64,000 nt of DNA from Crossaster papposus. Taxonomy: Eukaryota; Echinodermata; Asteroidea; Velatida; Solasteridae. The notes under the pieces are model-generated. The model was not told where the DNA came from. It did not search any database and saw only the letters and a program-made list of their open reading frames with translations. This document shows positions 16,206-28,200 of the stretch, in pieces (position 1 is the first letter of the stretch; the number at the start of each line of letters is the position of its first letter). The DNA lies in assembly GCA_037893245.1 (NCBI GenBank), contig JBAIAA010001638.1, positions 18,923 to 82,922 on the forward strand, given 5' to 3'. The translations under genes and the position numbers were made by a program.

Positions 16206-19200
16206 ACAAGGGCGTGGCGTGATACTCAAGTTTGTCCTGACAGGTCTGAGTTGCGGTGTAGCATCGGTGCCAACTGTCATCCGTATGTGCCCGCCGGTGA
16301 CAACCAGGAACATACACAAATACAAGCCACTGGTTGCATTAGGTAAGAACGCTTACCTAAGAACGCTTACCTAAGAACGCTTACCTAAGAACGCTTACCT
16401 AAGAACGCTTACCTAAGAACGCTTACCTAAGAACGCTTACCTAAGAGCGCTTACCTAAGAGCGCTTACCTAAGAGCGCTTACCTAAGAGCGCTTACCTAA
16501 GAGCGCTTACCTAAGAGCGCTTACCTAAGAACGCTCACCTAAGAACGCTCACCTAAGAACGCTCAACCTAAGAACGCTTAACCTAAGAACGCTTACCTAA
16601 GAATGCTTGAAGCTTGATGACATATACAGTACCTCCATCTTGCCATCATTGAGAACAAGGAATGCAGTCGAGTCCATCATAAGTCCCCCAGTCTCAATTT
16701 TAATCATAAGCTATTCAAATGAGGTTTGGCAAAAGCATTCATTCCTGTCATTGTTCATCCAGTTACTTGTGACTGGACTTGTCAAAGGACTTGTCAAAGG
16801 ACTTGTCAAAGGACTTGTAGGGACTTGACAACAACTCTGCCAGAGTGCCAGACTAGCGAAGGATTTATACAATGCATAATGTTGTTTTTGTGTTTTAGGA
16901 TCTTCTACCGGTCTAGTTCAGGTCTACAATCTGATAACAGGAGCCCTCTGGAGGGAGTATAACATCCACACTTCCTGTATAAGGTTTGACAACTACTCCC
17001 TTTTTTTATTTGTAAAATAATTTAAGCATTAACCCCAACAGTCCTGAATCCTCCAATTTCAAAAGAGGGATTTACTAATAACTTTTAGCCCCGCCAAAAA
17101 TGAAGAGTATTTCTATTTGTTTATATTTTGTTTATATTGTTTTTATTCTACAGGGGTATTGAGTGGGTGAGCCTGACCAGTTTCCTGTCCTACAGCTATC
17201 ACAACCCGCCGAGCAATGGTTTGGTCCGCAATGAGCTATTGCTTCTTGATCTTCTGACGGGCCGTACCACTCCATTACGGGGGCACAAAGGGGACGAGGC
17301 CCCAATTGAGACTGTAAAGGTGTCGCACTTGAAGTAAGCACACATTTAAAAGTTAATTTTTGTTTTTTATCTTTTTTTTTTGCAATTTTTTAAGGAAGAA
17401 ATTTGATCCAGTTTTATTAGATGTTATGTAAATGAATTTAAGAAATCAAGGGAACAATTTTTTTTTTTAATGAAACAAATATGCATTGTAAAATTTATTA
17501 TATCATTGTTATATCATTGTTATATCATTGTTATATCAGTGTTATATCAGTGTTATATCATTGTTATATCATTGTTATATCATTGTTATATCATTGTTAT
17601 ATCAGTGTTATATCATTGTTATATCATTGTTATATCATTGTTATATCATTGTTATATCAGTGTTATATCATTGTTATATCATTGTTATATCATTGTTATA
17701 TCATTGTTATATCATTGTTATATCAGTGTTATATCATTGTTATATCAGTGTTATATCATTGTTATATCATTGTTATATCATTGTTATATCATTGTTATAT
17801 CATTGTTATATCATTGTTATATCATTGTTATATCATTGTTATATCATTGTTATATCATTGTTATATCATTGTTATATCAGTGTTATATCAGTGTTATATC
17901 ATTGTTATATCATTGTTATATCATTGTTATATCATTGTTATATCAGTGTTATATCATTGTTATATCATTGTTATATCATTGTTATATCATTGTTATATCA
18001 TTGTCATATCAGTGTTATATCATTGTTATATCATTGTTATATCATTGTTATATCATTGTTATATCATTGTTATATCATTGTTATATCATTGTTATATCAT
18101 TGTTATATCATTGTTATATCATTGTTATATCATTGTTATATCATTGTTATATCAGTGTTATATCAGTGTTATATCATTGTTATATCATTGTTATATCATT
18201 GTTATATCAGTGTTATATCAGTGTTATATCAGTGTTATATCAGTGTTATATCATTGTTATATCATTGTTATATCATTGTTATATCAGTGTTATATCAGTG
18301 TTATATCTTACTTGACCACTTTGTATAGCTAGGGTTTTCAATATTTCCTTCAGTATATGATTTGTTTTCTTCAGAATAATACTAATTGTGGAACGTGGAA
18401 TTGTTATGGTCAGTTATAACTATTATTGCTGTTTGTTTTGATTTTTAGACAGTACTTCATTGTGATGTTGAAGGAGAAACCCTTTGAGATTTGGGATTTG
18501 AAGAGTCGGACAATCCTTAGAGAGATGCCGGCTAGTTTCCCTGTCATCACTGCACTGGTAAGATAAAACCCCTGGAAGAAAATTGGTTATCGTCTTGGTC
18601 TCTTTCCGGTGTGAACAAAAAGTGTTTAAAAGTCTTGGGACCCTGCTACATTGGGCCATCAAACACTGGGGTATAAAGTGTCAATTGTGAGACGATGAAA
18701 GCTAGTTCCATTGAAGACTGCCACAGTTGAGTTTAGTTGCACTCGGTGACCACAGACTCTGAGGCAGTTTAGCCTGGAGACATTTAGCCTGGAGACATTT
18801 AGCCTGGAGACATTTAGCCTGGAGACATTTAGCCTGGAGACATTTAGCCTGGAGACATTTAGCCTGGAGACATTTAGCCTGGAGACATTTAGCCTGGAGA
18901 CATTTAGCCTGGAGACATTTGGCCTGGAGACATTTGGCCTGGAGACATTTAGCCTGATGGATCTTGTTTCACTGACCGGGCTTGTCGTTTTGACAATGTT
19001 GAATTGTTCTGCGTTTAGCATGGTTTCTAGTTAAATTCAGGGTTGAGGCGGGGGGGGGGGGGGGGGTGTTAATGTTCTTATGGTTTTCGTTACAGCAAAC
19101 AAAGAACCTTAACATTCAGAAGTCATCAATCAATTTTACATTCTCATCGTTAATTTTTTGCTGGATTTTTATGTCGCAAAGATCAGTGCTCATATCACCA

Positions 19201-22200
19201 GAGCAATCTTGTAAAATGTTTTCTCACAATCTTACAGATAGAAGTGATGGAACAATGTTTATAACGTTGCATTGTTATTGTTGAACGGCGAAACACAGTA
19301 GTGAAATGCTTGTTTTTTTGGCAGGAATGGTCTCCAACTCATCACAAGAAGCGATCAACTGTGTCCATCCAGGAGCCTGTTGGTAGCTCCTCCTTGCTGG
19401 ATGCTACAGGAAGCACCCATCACATCTTAGGTAAACAGTGATCATCATCATCCACTGATGCACTTTTGTTCCGTCTTTCCCTCCTCTTAGTCTGTCTTTA
19501 AAATCTCAGATTTTTTGTTTTTGTTTTTCGATTGAAACAAGTGTTACAGTGCTTTGTTTACTAGAGTGTAAGTGCCAAAGGAATTCAGATCCTACCACGT
19601 AGGCTCAGAGTAGCTTCATGTGGTCCTTGACGAGTCCTCTAATTCAAGCATTTTTTTGTTAAAACGTGACTTTGTTTTGCTGATAAGACTTTTTCACCAT
19701 TTGTTTAGCTTCCGCTGGTTTGCAGTTGGGGGGAAAAGGATAGAAATTTTCTTTTCTTTTGCGATGTTGGTTGAGAGTTTTGTTTGAGCATTGAAAATTT
19801 CTAAATTTGAAACTGGACTCCGGCAATAGTCATTATTTAGAGCCTCATTTAAGCAACCTCAGCTGTTATTCAACTCCAATTCATGCTCCCAAACATTTTG
19901 TTTCATCTTAGATGGCAGCGGTGATAGCAAACTGTCCCAGACTTCGGCCACCAGGGAACACTTCTTTTTTGCCGAGAGCAACCGCATGCTGCATCACTTC
20001 TGGGTGGAAGGCAGCGTGGTCAAGGAAGGAGCACGTCTTCCATCGGACAGCGGTATGGGGTCTATCACCTGCATGACGTGGAAGGGAGAGACGTTAGTTA
20101 TGGGAGATGCCGACGGGATGCTAGGAGTGTGGGATCTCAAGGCTAGAGTCTCAAGGTAAGGAAGAGACGTTAGTAAAAGGGGGTGCCGAAGAATGCTAGG
20201 GGTGTGAGATCTCAAGGCTAGAGTCTCAAGGTAAGGAAGAGACGTTGGTTATGGGAGATGCCGACGGGATGCTAGGAGTGTGGGATCTCAAGGCTAGAGT
20301 CTCAAGGTAAGGAAGAGAGGCTGGTTATAGGGGGTGCCTATGGGATGCTAGGTGTGTGGGATCTCAAGGCTAGAGTCTCCAGGTAAGGCAGAGATGTTGG
20401 TTATGGGAGATGCCGACGGGATGCTAGGTGTGTGGGATCTCAAGGCTAGAGTCTCCAGGTAAGGAAGAGACGTTGGTTATGGGAGATGCCGTCGGGATGC
20501 TAGGAGTGTGGGATCTCAAGGCTAGAGTCTCAAGGCTAGAGTCTCAAGGCTAGAGTCTCAAGGCTAGAGTCTCAAGGCTAGAGTCTCAAGGCTAGTCTCA
20601 AGGCTAGAGTCTCAAGGCTAGAGTCTCAAGGCTAGAGTCTCAAGGCTAGAGTCTCAAGGCTAGAGTCTCAAGGTAAGGGCGAGACATTGGTTATAGGAGG
20701 TGCCTATGGGATGCTAGGGTTGTGGGATCTCAATGCTTTTTACGTTTTACATTTCACTTTGTGTTCAGGAATTATCCAACTCACCGCTCCTCCATTAAGA
20801 AGGTCAAGTTTGCTCCAGGCAAGGGGAATCTGAAGATCTTGTGTCTGTGGAGCGAAGGCCTGGATATATGGGATATTAAGGAGGTAATTCTCATACAAGT
20901 TTTAAGTTAATACATTAGGCTTTACACCAGTTTGCGCCGGGATTAATTGTACATTGACCAGGCTCAGGATTGTTTTCTACGAACCTTGATCCGAGACGGG
21001 TTCAGGCCAGCATCTTATGCTAGCACACCCTGATATTTACGGCCTCGCTCACTTTGAGCCAGTTGCTCACAGATATTTCCGGCCTTAGTCGTGACGTTTT
21101 TCTTTGTCATCCGTTTTGAATTCTGGGAAAACTTTGCATGTTTACCCGTCAACCGACGCGAACTGATTAATGCCATCAATGTCTCATGTTCTCGCTGGCA
21201 AAATTATTTTTTAGAAAACAGTTTTTCTATTTACAAAACCTAATGTTGATTTATGTGCATTCCAGTTTAGACTTTGGATTTCATCAAGTTTATTGTGCAT
21301 GCAACCTCAAGAAAGAGTTTCCAGAATTGTTTTGTTGCCAAATCCCAATGTTTAGGTTCGAGGTACCAGTTCCATGAGGGTTACCAAGGAACAGACTAAG
21401 TTGATTGATGCTGACTGGGCCGCCTCCGATAAGCCGATCATTGTCAGTTCCGATGGATGTATTCGAGTCTACGACATTAAGCTCAAGACAACATGCTCTC
21501 CTATGGACTTTGCAGAATTCGCTGGTAAACTGACTAGATCTTGTATTTATTCATGTGGTGGTTTTTTTTGTGGGTAAATGGTAAATAAACGGTTAAATTT
21601 TGTATTATTTATTTTTATTTTGTTTAATCTGAAATTTTGTGCTGGTCAATATGTCTTTACATAACTTCTTTGTCCTGGTTCCCTGCTGTGCTTTATGAAG
21701 CACGTAGCTGTTGGTAACCGGTGAGAAAACCAGTAGTCTCGTCCTGAATTATTGACGAGTTCAGTGTCTCGATGGAGTAGTCAAGGTCAAAGGTTGTTCG
21801 GGATAAAATCACTATGTTACCCGAACGTGATTTCTGATTGTAATTAACATATGCATGTCGTGCGACAAGCACAATTGAAATACCGTTTTGTTCATACCGT
21901 TTTGTTCAACTACTGTGGATTAAAGCGAGGGTAGTCAATCACTCGGACTTGTTCCTAGTTAGATTGCTTTGTTATCCCTGAGACTTCAATGTTGCCATTT
22001 ATTTACCTTCTCAGACCCAGTGTTCTGCCCCTACCTACTGTCTCCTAAGGCAGCCCTAGCTATGAAGTACACCATGCAGCATCAGCCATGGAATGATGAG
22101 TACACGCTACAACTCAGCAAGGAATAGTAAGTGACTCAGTCAACAACTAACAATGACAAATACCGCAACAAAAATGACCACAAAATGTCTACAATACCGA

Positions 22201-25200
22201 CACGCTGTCGCGACCAAACTGTCTTGAAGACAACCCTAAAGTCCAGTTCATACTTAATGGGACTGACAAACTTGCCAGAGTCGAAATGTGTTTAACTTTA
22301 GCAACGTGAAAACTTTCCCTGACAACACAAATTCACATTTGCTCCTGTGCCATGTATATACCGGCCTTATGGCATAGTATATCGGGCATTTAAACATAAA
22401 CAACTTGTAAGTATTGGGCACACAAAATAACAAATTATTGACGAAGGATCTTTTTGTTAGAATCTTTTTTGGAAGATCTTTGTTAGAAGATCTTTAAATA
22501 TTACTTGTTGGGTGTATTTCTATCTAGCATATTGCGTTTTGAAGCAACTGAGACTCAAAGGTGGCACACAATTTGTTGGTTTGTTTTGGGGGTAAACGCA
22601 CTGCACTGCACGGGACTCGCGTTGGTAACAAACAGTTGGAAACTTGTTTTGTGGATTTTTGATGGTGAAAACAAGTTGAATAATTTGAGTTAACGCTCTT
22701 TGAAGTTTCCCCCCATGAATCCAAACTTATGTAATTGTTTCTCAAGTTGATCTCTCATATTAGTGGTATGCTGTTAATGATAAAAACAAATCATATTTGT
22801 TATCATTTTCTGTGTTCGCTTCTGATGTCATAATCGTCATCCTGTTTTCTAGTGTCTTTATAACCTTTCTCTTAGCAGCAGCCAAGTCCAATCGGCCCTC
22901 CCCGGCGAGGACAAGCCACGCCCCCAGTAAGAGCCAAGGCTGAGATTTGTTGAAACTAAATTCCCTCCAATATATATCTTGTTAACCAGCACTTTTTGTT
23001 TTGTTGTTTCAAATGTTTTCCAATTTTTGTATTTTGTTTTGAGTTTATTTTGTTGCAATTTTCCAGTCATCATCATCATCATGCTTTGTAGTCTTAACCT
23101 CCACCTTACACTTCTAGTAGAGCCAATTTGATACTTACTCTTTCCTTTCTAGAGGACGGTTCTTCCAAAAACTTCCCTCAAATAGTTCTTCCTCGTGCCA
23201 AGACATTTTCCTTGGCAGAACAGTGATATCGGTTTGTGTACCATTTTGAGGAGTCGCGCAGTGAAAGTGTTACCTGTTACAACGTAAACAAACATTGCTC
23301 ACTTGGTCAAAGTTCTCCAGATTTTAAGAGAAAACAACAAATTGGAGAACATTTTTATGACCAACTAGACTTTTAAAAGGGAAGCTGAAAAACAAAAATG
23401 AAGAAAACGATGAAACAAAGTAACAAAAATGTAGGATATTGACAGGAAAGCCGGAAAACTGACAATACATCATATATTTGAATATTAAAATAGATTAACA
23501 AATCAGAAACGTTTTTTTTTCATCCCGTTTTTGTCAAGAATCGGAGACTTAAACCCAAATTTGATACAAATAACAAACTCTGTTCCCCATCTCTTTCCCA
23601 TGCTGTCTTCATCCCCCACTCTTCTTCTTCCCTCTCACCCCCACCCTCTTCCCCACCGTCACGAGCAGTTTCCATGACCTTGCTTGGCTGGGCAATCCAT
23701 CAATCTCGTCCCCTGCTGTTTCGGCTGACGATGATAGTCTGGTCGATAGCTCGTTTGATTGCGAAGCGGACGAAGAACCCCAACGTTGGTAAATGCGCTG
23801 CATGATGCATCGTCGGCGAATCGCTGCCCCCTTGGCTCGCTCAGTGTCTGCATGAAATACTGCCCTCGTTGTTTGCTTCATGCACGGTCAAAATGTGAAC
23901 TTGTTATTCCGCAGACCCATCTTAAAGTCCTCCTCGGGACATTTTGGTGTTAGAGACTTCCAAACACACACAATCACCATCGGTCAAAATAACAATCCTG
24001 CCCAGTGCTGCCATCAAGTCTAAACATGCATCAAAGTGTAGTCCAAAAATGAAAGTTTGCCGAAAGGAAAAATGCCCTACATCGCCAATCCAGATTGCAT
24101 AAGCAACATTTGGAAAACAGTTTTTTTTAACTCAATCTGTAACATTTTGTGGTATAGAATAACTAGACTAGCAAGCTTCACCACATCTTGCGACCTTTTA
24201 TTTTGTGCACGCTGTCATTGTTACATTGTATTAACTCCTGTATTTAAACTACTTTGTTTGTTTGACAGAAAAACCCTACAAGGAATAAATCTCACTTACC
24301 AAATTCTTTTGTCTAACCATAAAGGGCACCCTTCACCATTAGTATGTTCATAGCTGTAAAGATGGTGGTATTTTAGATGCGTCATACTCATAGCTGTAAA
24401 GTGAAATGTGATCTTGTCAGTACTGTACCTTTGAAAAGTGCCCTTTATTGTTGGATTTTACAGGTTTTATTAGAGTTATTTAGAAATTTACAGACTTGTA
24501 ATTCATGTACTAATTTGAAGTGTTTTGTTACTTTTCCAAGTCACCTTACACGTGCATCTTGAGTCATCAATTAACTTGTTTTTGTTTATTTTCTTTTTTC
24601 TACTAACAAGGATCATTCCAACTTTGTATTAGACCAAAAAGTTCAAAATGAAATGTGGCCCGGGTTCGATTCCCGGCCCGGACCATTAGTAGAGTTCTGC
24701 GTTGGTTCTCTCCTGTGCCACGAGGGTTTTTCTCTGGGCCTTCCGGTTTTCCTCCCTCTGGAAAATCAAAGACTTTCGATCTCAGGCTGTGCTCTGTAGT
24801 CATACATGTATATAAGTCGATGTGGCTGGCTGGCGCCTTTATGCGCCAGCAGCTCAACCACGTTGTAGCCGCGTCCTTCGCAATTTAGCATCTCAGCTGC
24901 GAGTAAGGATGTTATTTCTTGTCTTCCAAAATTGGACAAGGTCTGAAGCATCGTGGAATGACCCATTAAATTGTGAATGAGTGTTATTTTAATTTTGTTT
25001 TAAAGCATCGTTTGCCTGCATGCTTGTGTTATTATTTGCTTCGAAGGTTTTGAGAGTTGATGTGTGTTACACCAATTGGCAGACCGTTGTGGCATATATT
25101 TGTGATACTTTTAAGTACATTTTAAGACGAGGATGCTAATATTATATAAAAAGATATTCTAATTTGTACAAGTTAGGAGACGTATTAGTTCATGGACATT

Positions 25201-28200
25201 GTTTAGACATTTAAGATGTGAAGAACAAAATAAGCGTTACCCTTTCCATCTGCTGTGGAAAGCATTTACGATATTGAGACAATTTCTGTTCTATCCATAA
25301 ATATTGAAACCATTTGAAAAAAATAATTACAGCAAAACTTGGGTTTTTTTTAATTTCCAGTGAAACTCCAGAAGATGAAAACTTCATCAAAAATGTCAAT
25401 GACCAGTTTGACATCATGCCAGTGAAGATAAAGAATTACCTCCCCATTTGTCCCTATGGTACGGCCCAGCGCTGCCTGCTTGCTGCACAGCTCTTTGGGG
25501 ACGAGGCAGAGACCACTTTCTGGACGGTGGCACTGCAGTATCTCAAGGCAGAGAAGGCGAGGGTGAACTGCACCGTCCATAATGTAAGAATACTAAATTG
25601 CTGAATACACACTTCAGGGAATATTTATGAAGTTACTTACTTAAATAGTATTATTAATTCTTTCTGATAATAAAACCAAGGATTCCTCGTGCCTTAGGCA
25701 CTGTAGCTCACAAGCCTGAAGAAACCTGCTGAAAAGACAAAGACAAGGTTTTGGAGATGGGAGGAAAACCCCTAGTATTGGCCCAGGCGGGATTCGAACC
25801 CGGGTCACAGCAGTGGAAAGCAAGGATAGAACCACTACGCCAACCTGACTCCCCCACTTGGCATACAGGTTTATGGCATACATTTTATGGCCTCTTAAAC
25901 AAAGACATTGATGGAATAGTTGGTAGAGCACCGGAACGGCAATCCGGTGGTTACAGGTTTTGAACCCCACTCCGAGTCAATTTCGTAGTTTTTTCTCTCT
26001 TGTCTCAGTCCACAACAGACAACCCAGGAGCAGGGTACCACTCGGATCCTTTCCAAGGTGAGGTGCCTGGTGTTCTGCCTTCTAGTAACAACAGGTCGCT
26101 ATTGATGGACACCAGGGAAGAGGAAGCGGTTACCAGCTGTTCCTGCATCAAGGAACCATTGCTGGATACCTGCTATGATATCCTGTGTGATAGCAAGTCA
26201 TATCAGGTGGGTCAAAGGTCGTCGTATTATTATTTGAAGGTCACTGAATTCTATGGGAACAGAATTTTGTATAGGAAAGACTTGAGGGGCTCTGCTATTT
26301 TGCATATTGGTGGAAATTATTTATTGGTTTTGTAATAATTAAGATAAAATTGACTTTTTGTTCTTTTGTTTGTTTTTTCTTAGAAATACCAGCTCGAGCG
26401 TTTGAGTCTTCATGATAGTAAGCGATCTACTCATGATCATACAATGAAGTGTGCCGAAAACCTTATACTTATGGGACAGGTAATTATGTGAAAATTTTTA
26501 ACGTTTTCCTGCATTTGTAATATTTTCTCTCGTTGTTGCGTATAAAACAATTAACATTTGTTTAGGCTAGTAGTTAAAATGTCTGTCATCCTATACAAAT
26601 CTTTGCTATCTTATCAATTACCTGTGTTTTTTTTCCTGAAATTTCAATATGCAAGTAATATCTGCAAAGTAGAAATTTAATATCCATGAGTCCGTAGATA
26701 CTTTAATAAGATCTGACATTCTTTTCTTTTTTTCTTGACAGTTTGACCGAGCAGTGCAGTTGTACCTGGAGACGGAAGCTGAGAACGAAAGTTACTATCT
26801 GGATTCCATCTTGGCTTGTCTGGTTGCCACGGTGAAGTCAACCGGGGCATCACAAAGCACCATTAAACTGGTCGCTACCAGTCTGATCGCTAACAACAAA
26901 CTCTCAGGTAAAACAACACTAAACCAATTATGCATTCTGTGACGTATTTGTTTACTTAAGCAGTTCGCGCCGAGGCGCGGGATTATTTTTAACGGAACTC
27001 GATCCGAGGCGTGTTCAGGCCGATTGTTCTGGGAAGCACACCCACGCATTTCCAGGCCTTGCTCGCGGCGTGTTTATGCATCATCCGTTTTGAATCTGGG
27101 GGAAACTTTGCCTGTATATACGTCCTCCGGCGTGATATGGTTAAGATAAGTAGTTTGCAGCAACACCATGTGGTAATTCTCTTTAGTGAGATGTGTGGTT
27201 CTGAAAGTGGGTTGGACTTGTCTCGACGCAGTATTGTGATGGGTGACCGGTCTTATCTTGACATGTTGGGCTTGGTTTCCGTAGGGCTTGGCTGATCTGC
27301 AGACAAATCTCATCCGCAGCAGACTTGGTACATTGTAACACCATTTCATAATAGAGCGAGGTTACAAATTTGTGTCAATGAAATTGTATTTAAACAATTC
27401 CCCTCTCCAAATGGTAGGTTCTGTATTATTTGTTTGAATCGTATTTTATGATTGGCTGTTTCATTTGATTACAGAGGGGGTTCAGCTTCTGTGTCTGATC
27501 AACAAGGGCAGTGATGCGTGTCGTTATCTGATCACCTATGGGGAGTGGAACCAGGCCGTGTGGCTCGCCAAGGTAACAAGTTTGTCATTTTGGAACTATC
27601 CCAAGCTTTTGTTACCATGAAAAAAGAAGATTTTGTCAATATTGTAATGCACAAACGATAGGAATTGTTTATGGTTTTTGTAATTTTGTAACAACTTTTT
27701 TGGTTGTGATGTAGTATATTTGAAATAGTTGGCATGAAATAGTAAAATTCCTGATTGTTTAACTGCATGTACTGTTACGGTTTGTCTTGTAGGCTACCCT
27801 ACCCTTTTCTGAATACTTTACTGTATTACGTCGTTACGTTGACTATCTCTGCTCGCCGACCATCAACCAGAAGACCAAAGCCATCTTAGTCATGCTGTCT
27901 ATGGGTCAGTTCCAGCAGGTCCTGGAGGTTCTTATGAGGTTAGTATTCTAGTCAGTACCGAGCACCAGGGATGTAGTCGAGTCCATCACAAGTCCCTGCA
28001 AGTCCCTGCAAGTCCATCACAAGTCCTTCAGTTCCAATTCAAATCACAAGCTATTCAAATCAGCTTTGACAAAAGCATTCCTTTGTCATTGTTCATCCAA
28101 TTACTTGTGACCGCCTTTATGAAGGGACTTGTGACTGGCTTCACGAAAGGACTTGTGAAAGGACTTGCAGGGACTCGACTACAACCCTGCCGAGCACACA

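Larger units (their letters stand above)
22127..25360 (+). other. WDR11 intron 17, about 3.2 kb
   Basis: This intron lies between the exon ending LQLSKEY and the exon beginning ETPEDENF. It contains a possible 51-bp cassette exon (22876-22926) and a 5'-truncated tRNA-derived SINE (24655-24965). The remaining sequence is AT-rich with no gene-like frame. Confidence 0.7.

Noticed and set aside
17470-18332. Three overlapping forward open frames of 266-283 codons encoding hydrophobic 11-residue repeats
   Set aside because: They are produced entirely by an 11-bp minisatellite inside WDR11 intron 11; there is no splice, start or composition evidence for translation.
18659-19021. Minus-strand frame with NVSRL repeats
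   Set aside because: A 15-bp minisatellite read in frame; its ends have no gene-like context.
25775-25860. tRNA gene on the minus strand
   Set aside because: A and B boxes are good but the acceptor stem does not close and a SINE body follows the head.
26754-27349. Frames running past the WDR11 exon 21 donor and on the opposite strand
   Set aside because: Exon 21 ends at the donor at 26908; the rest is intron and a MITE-B copy.
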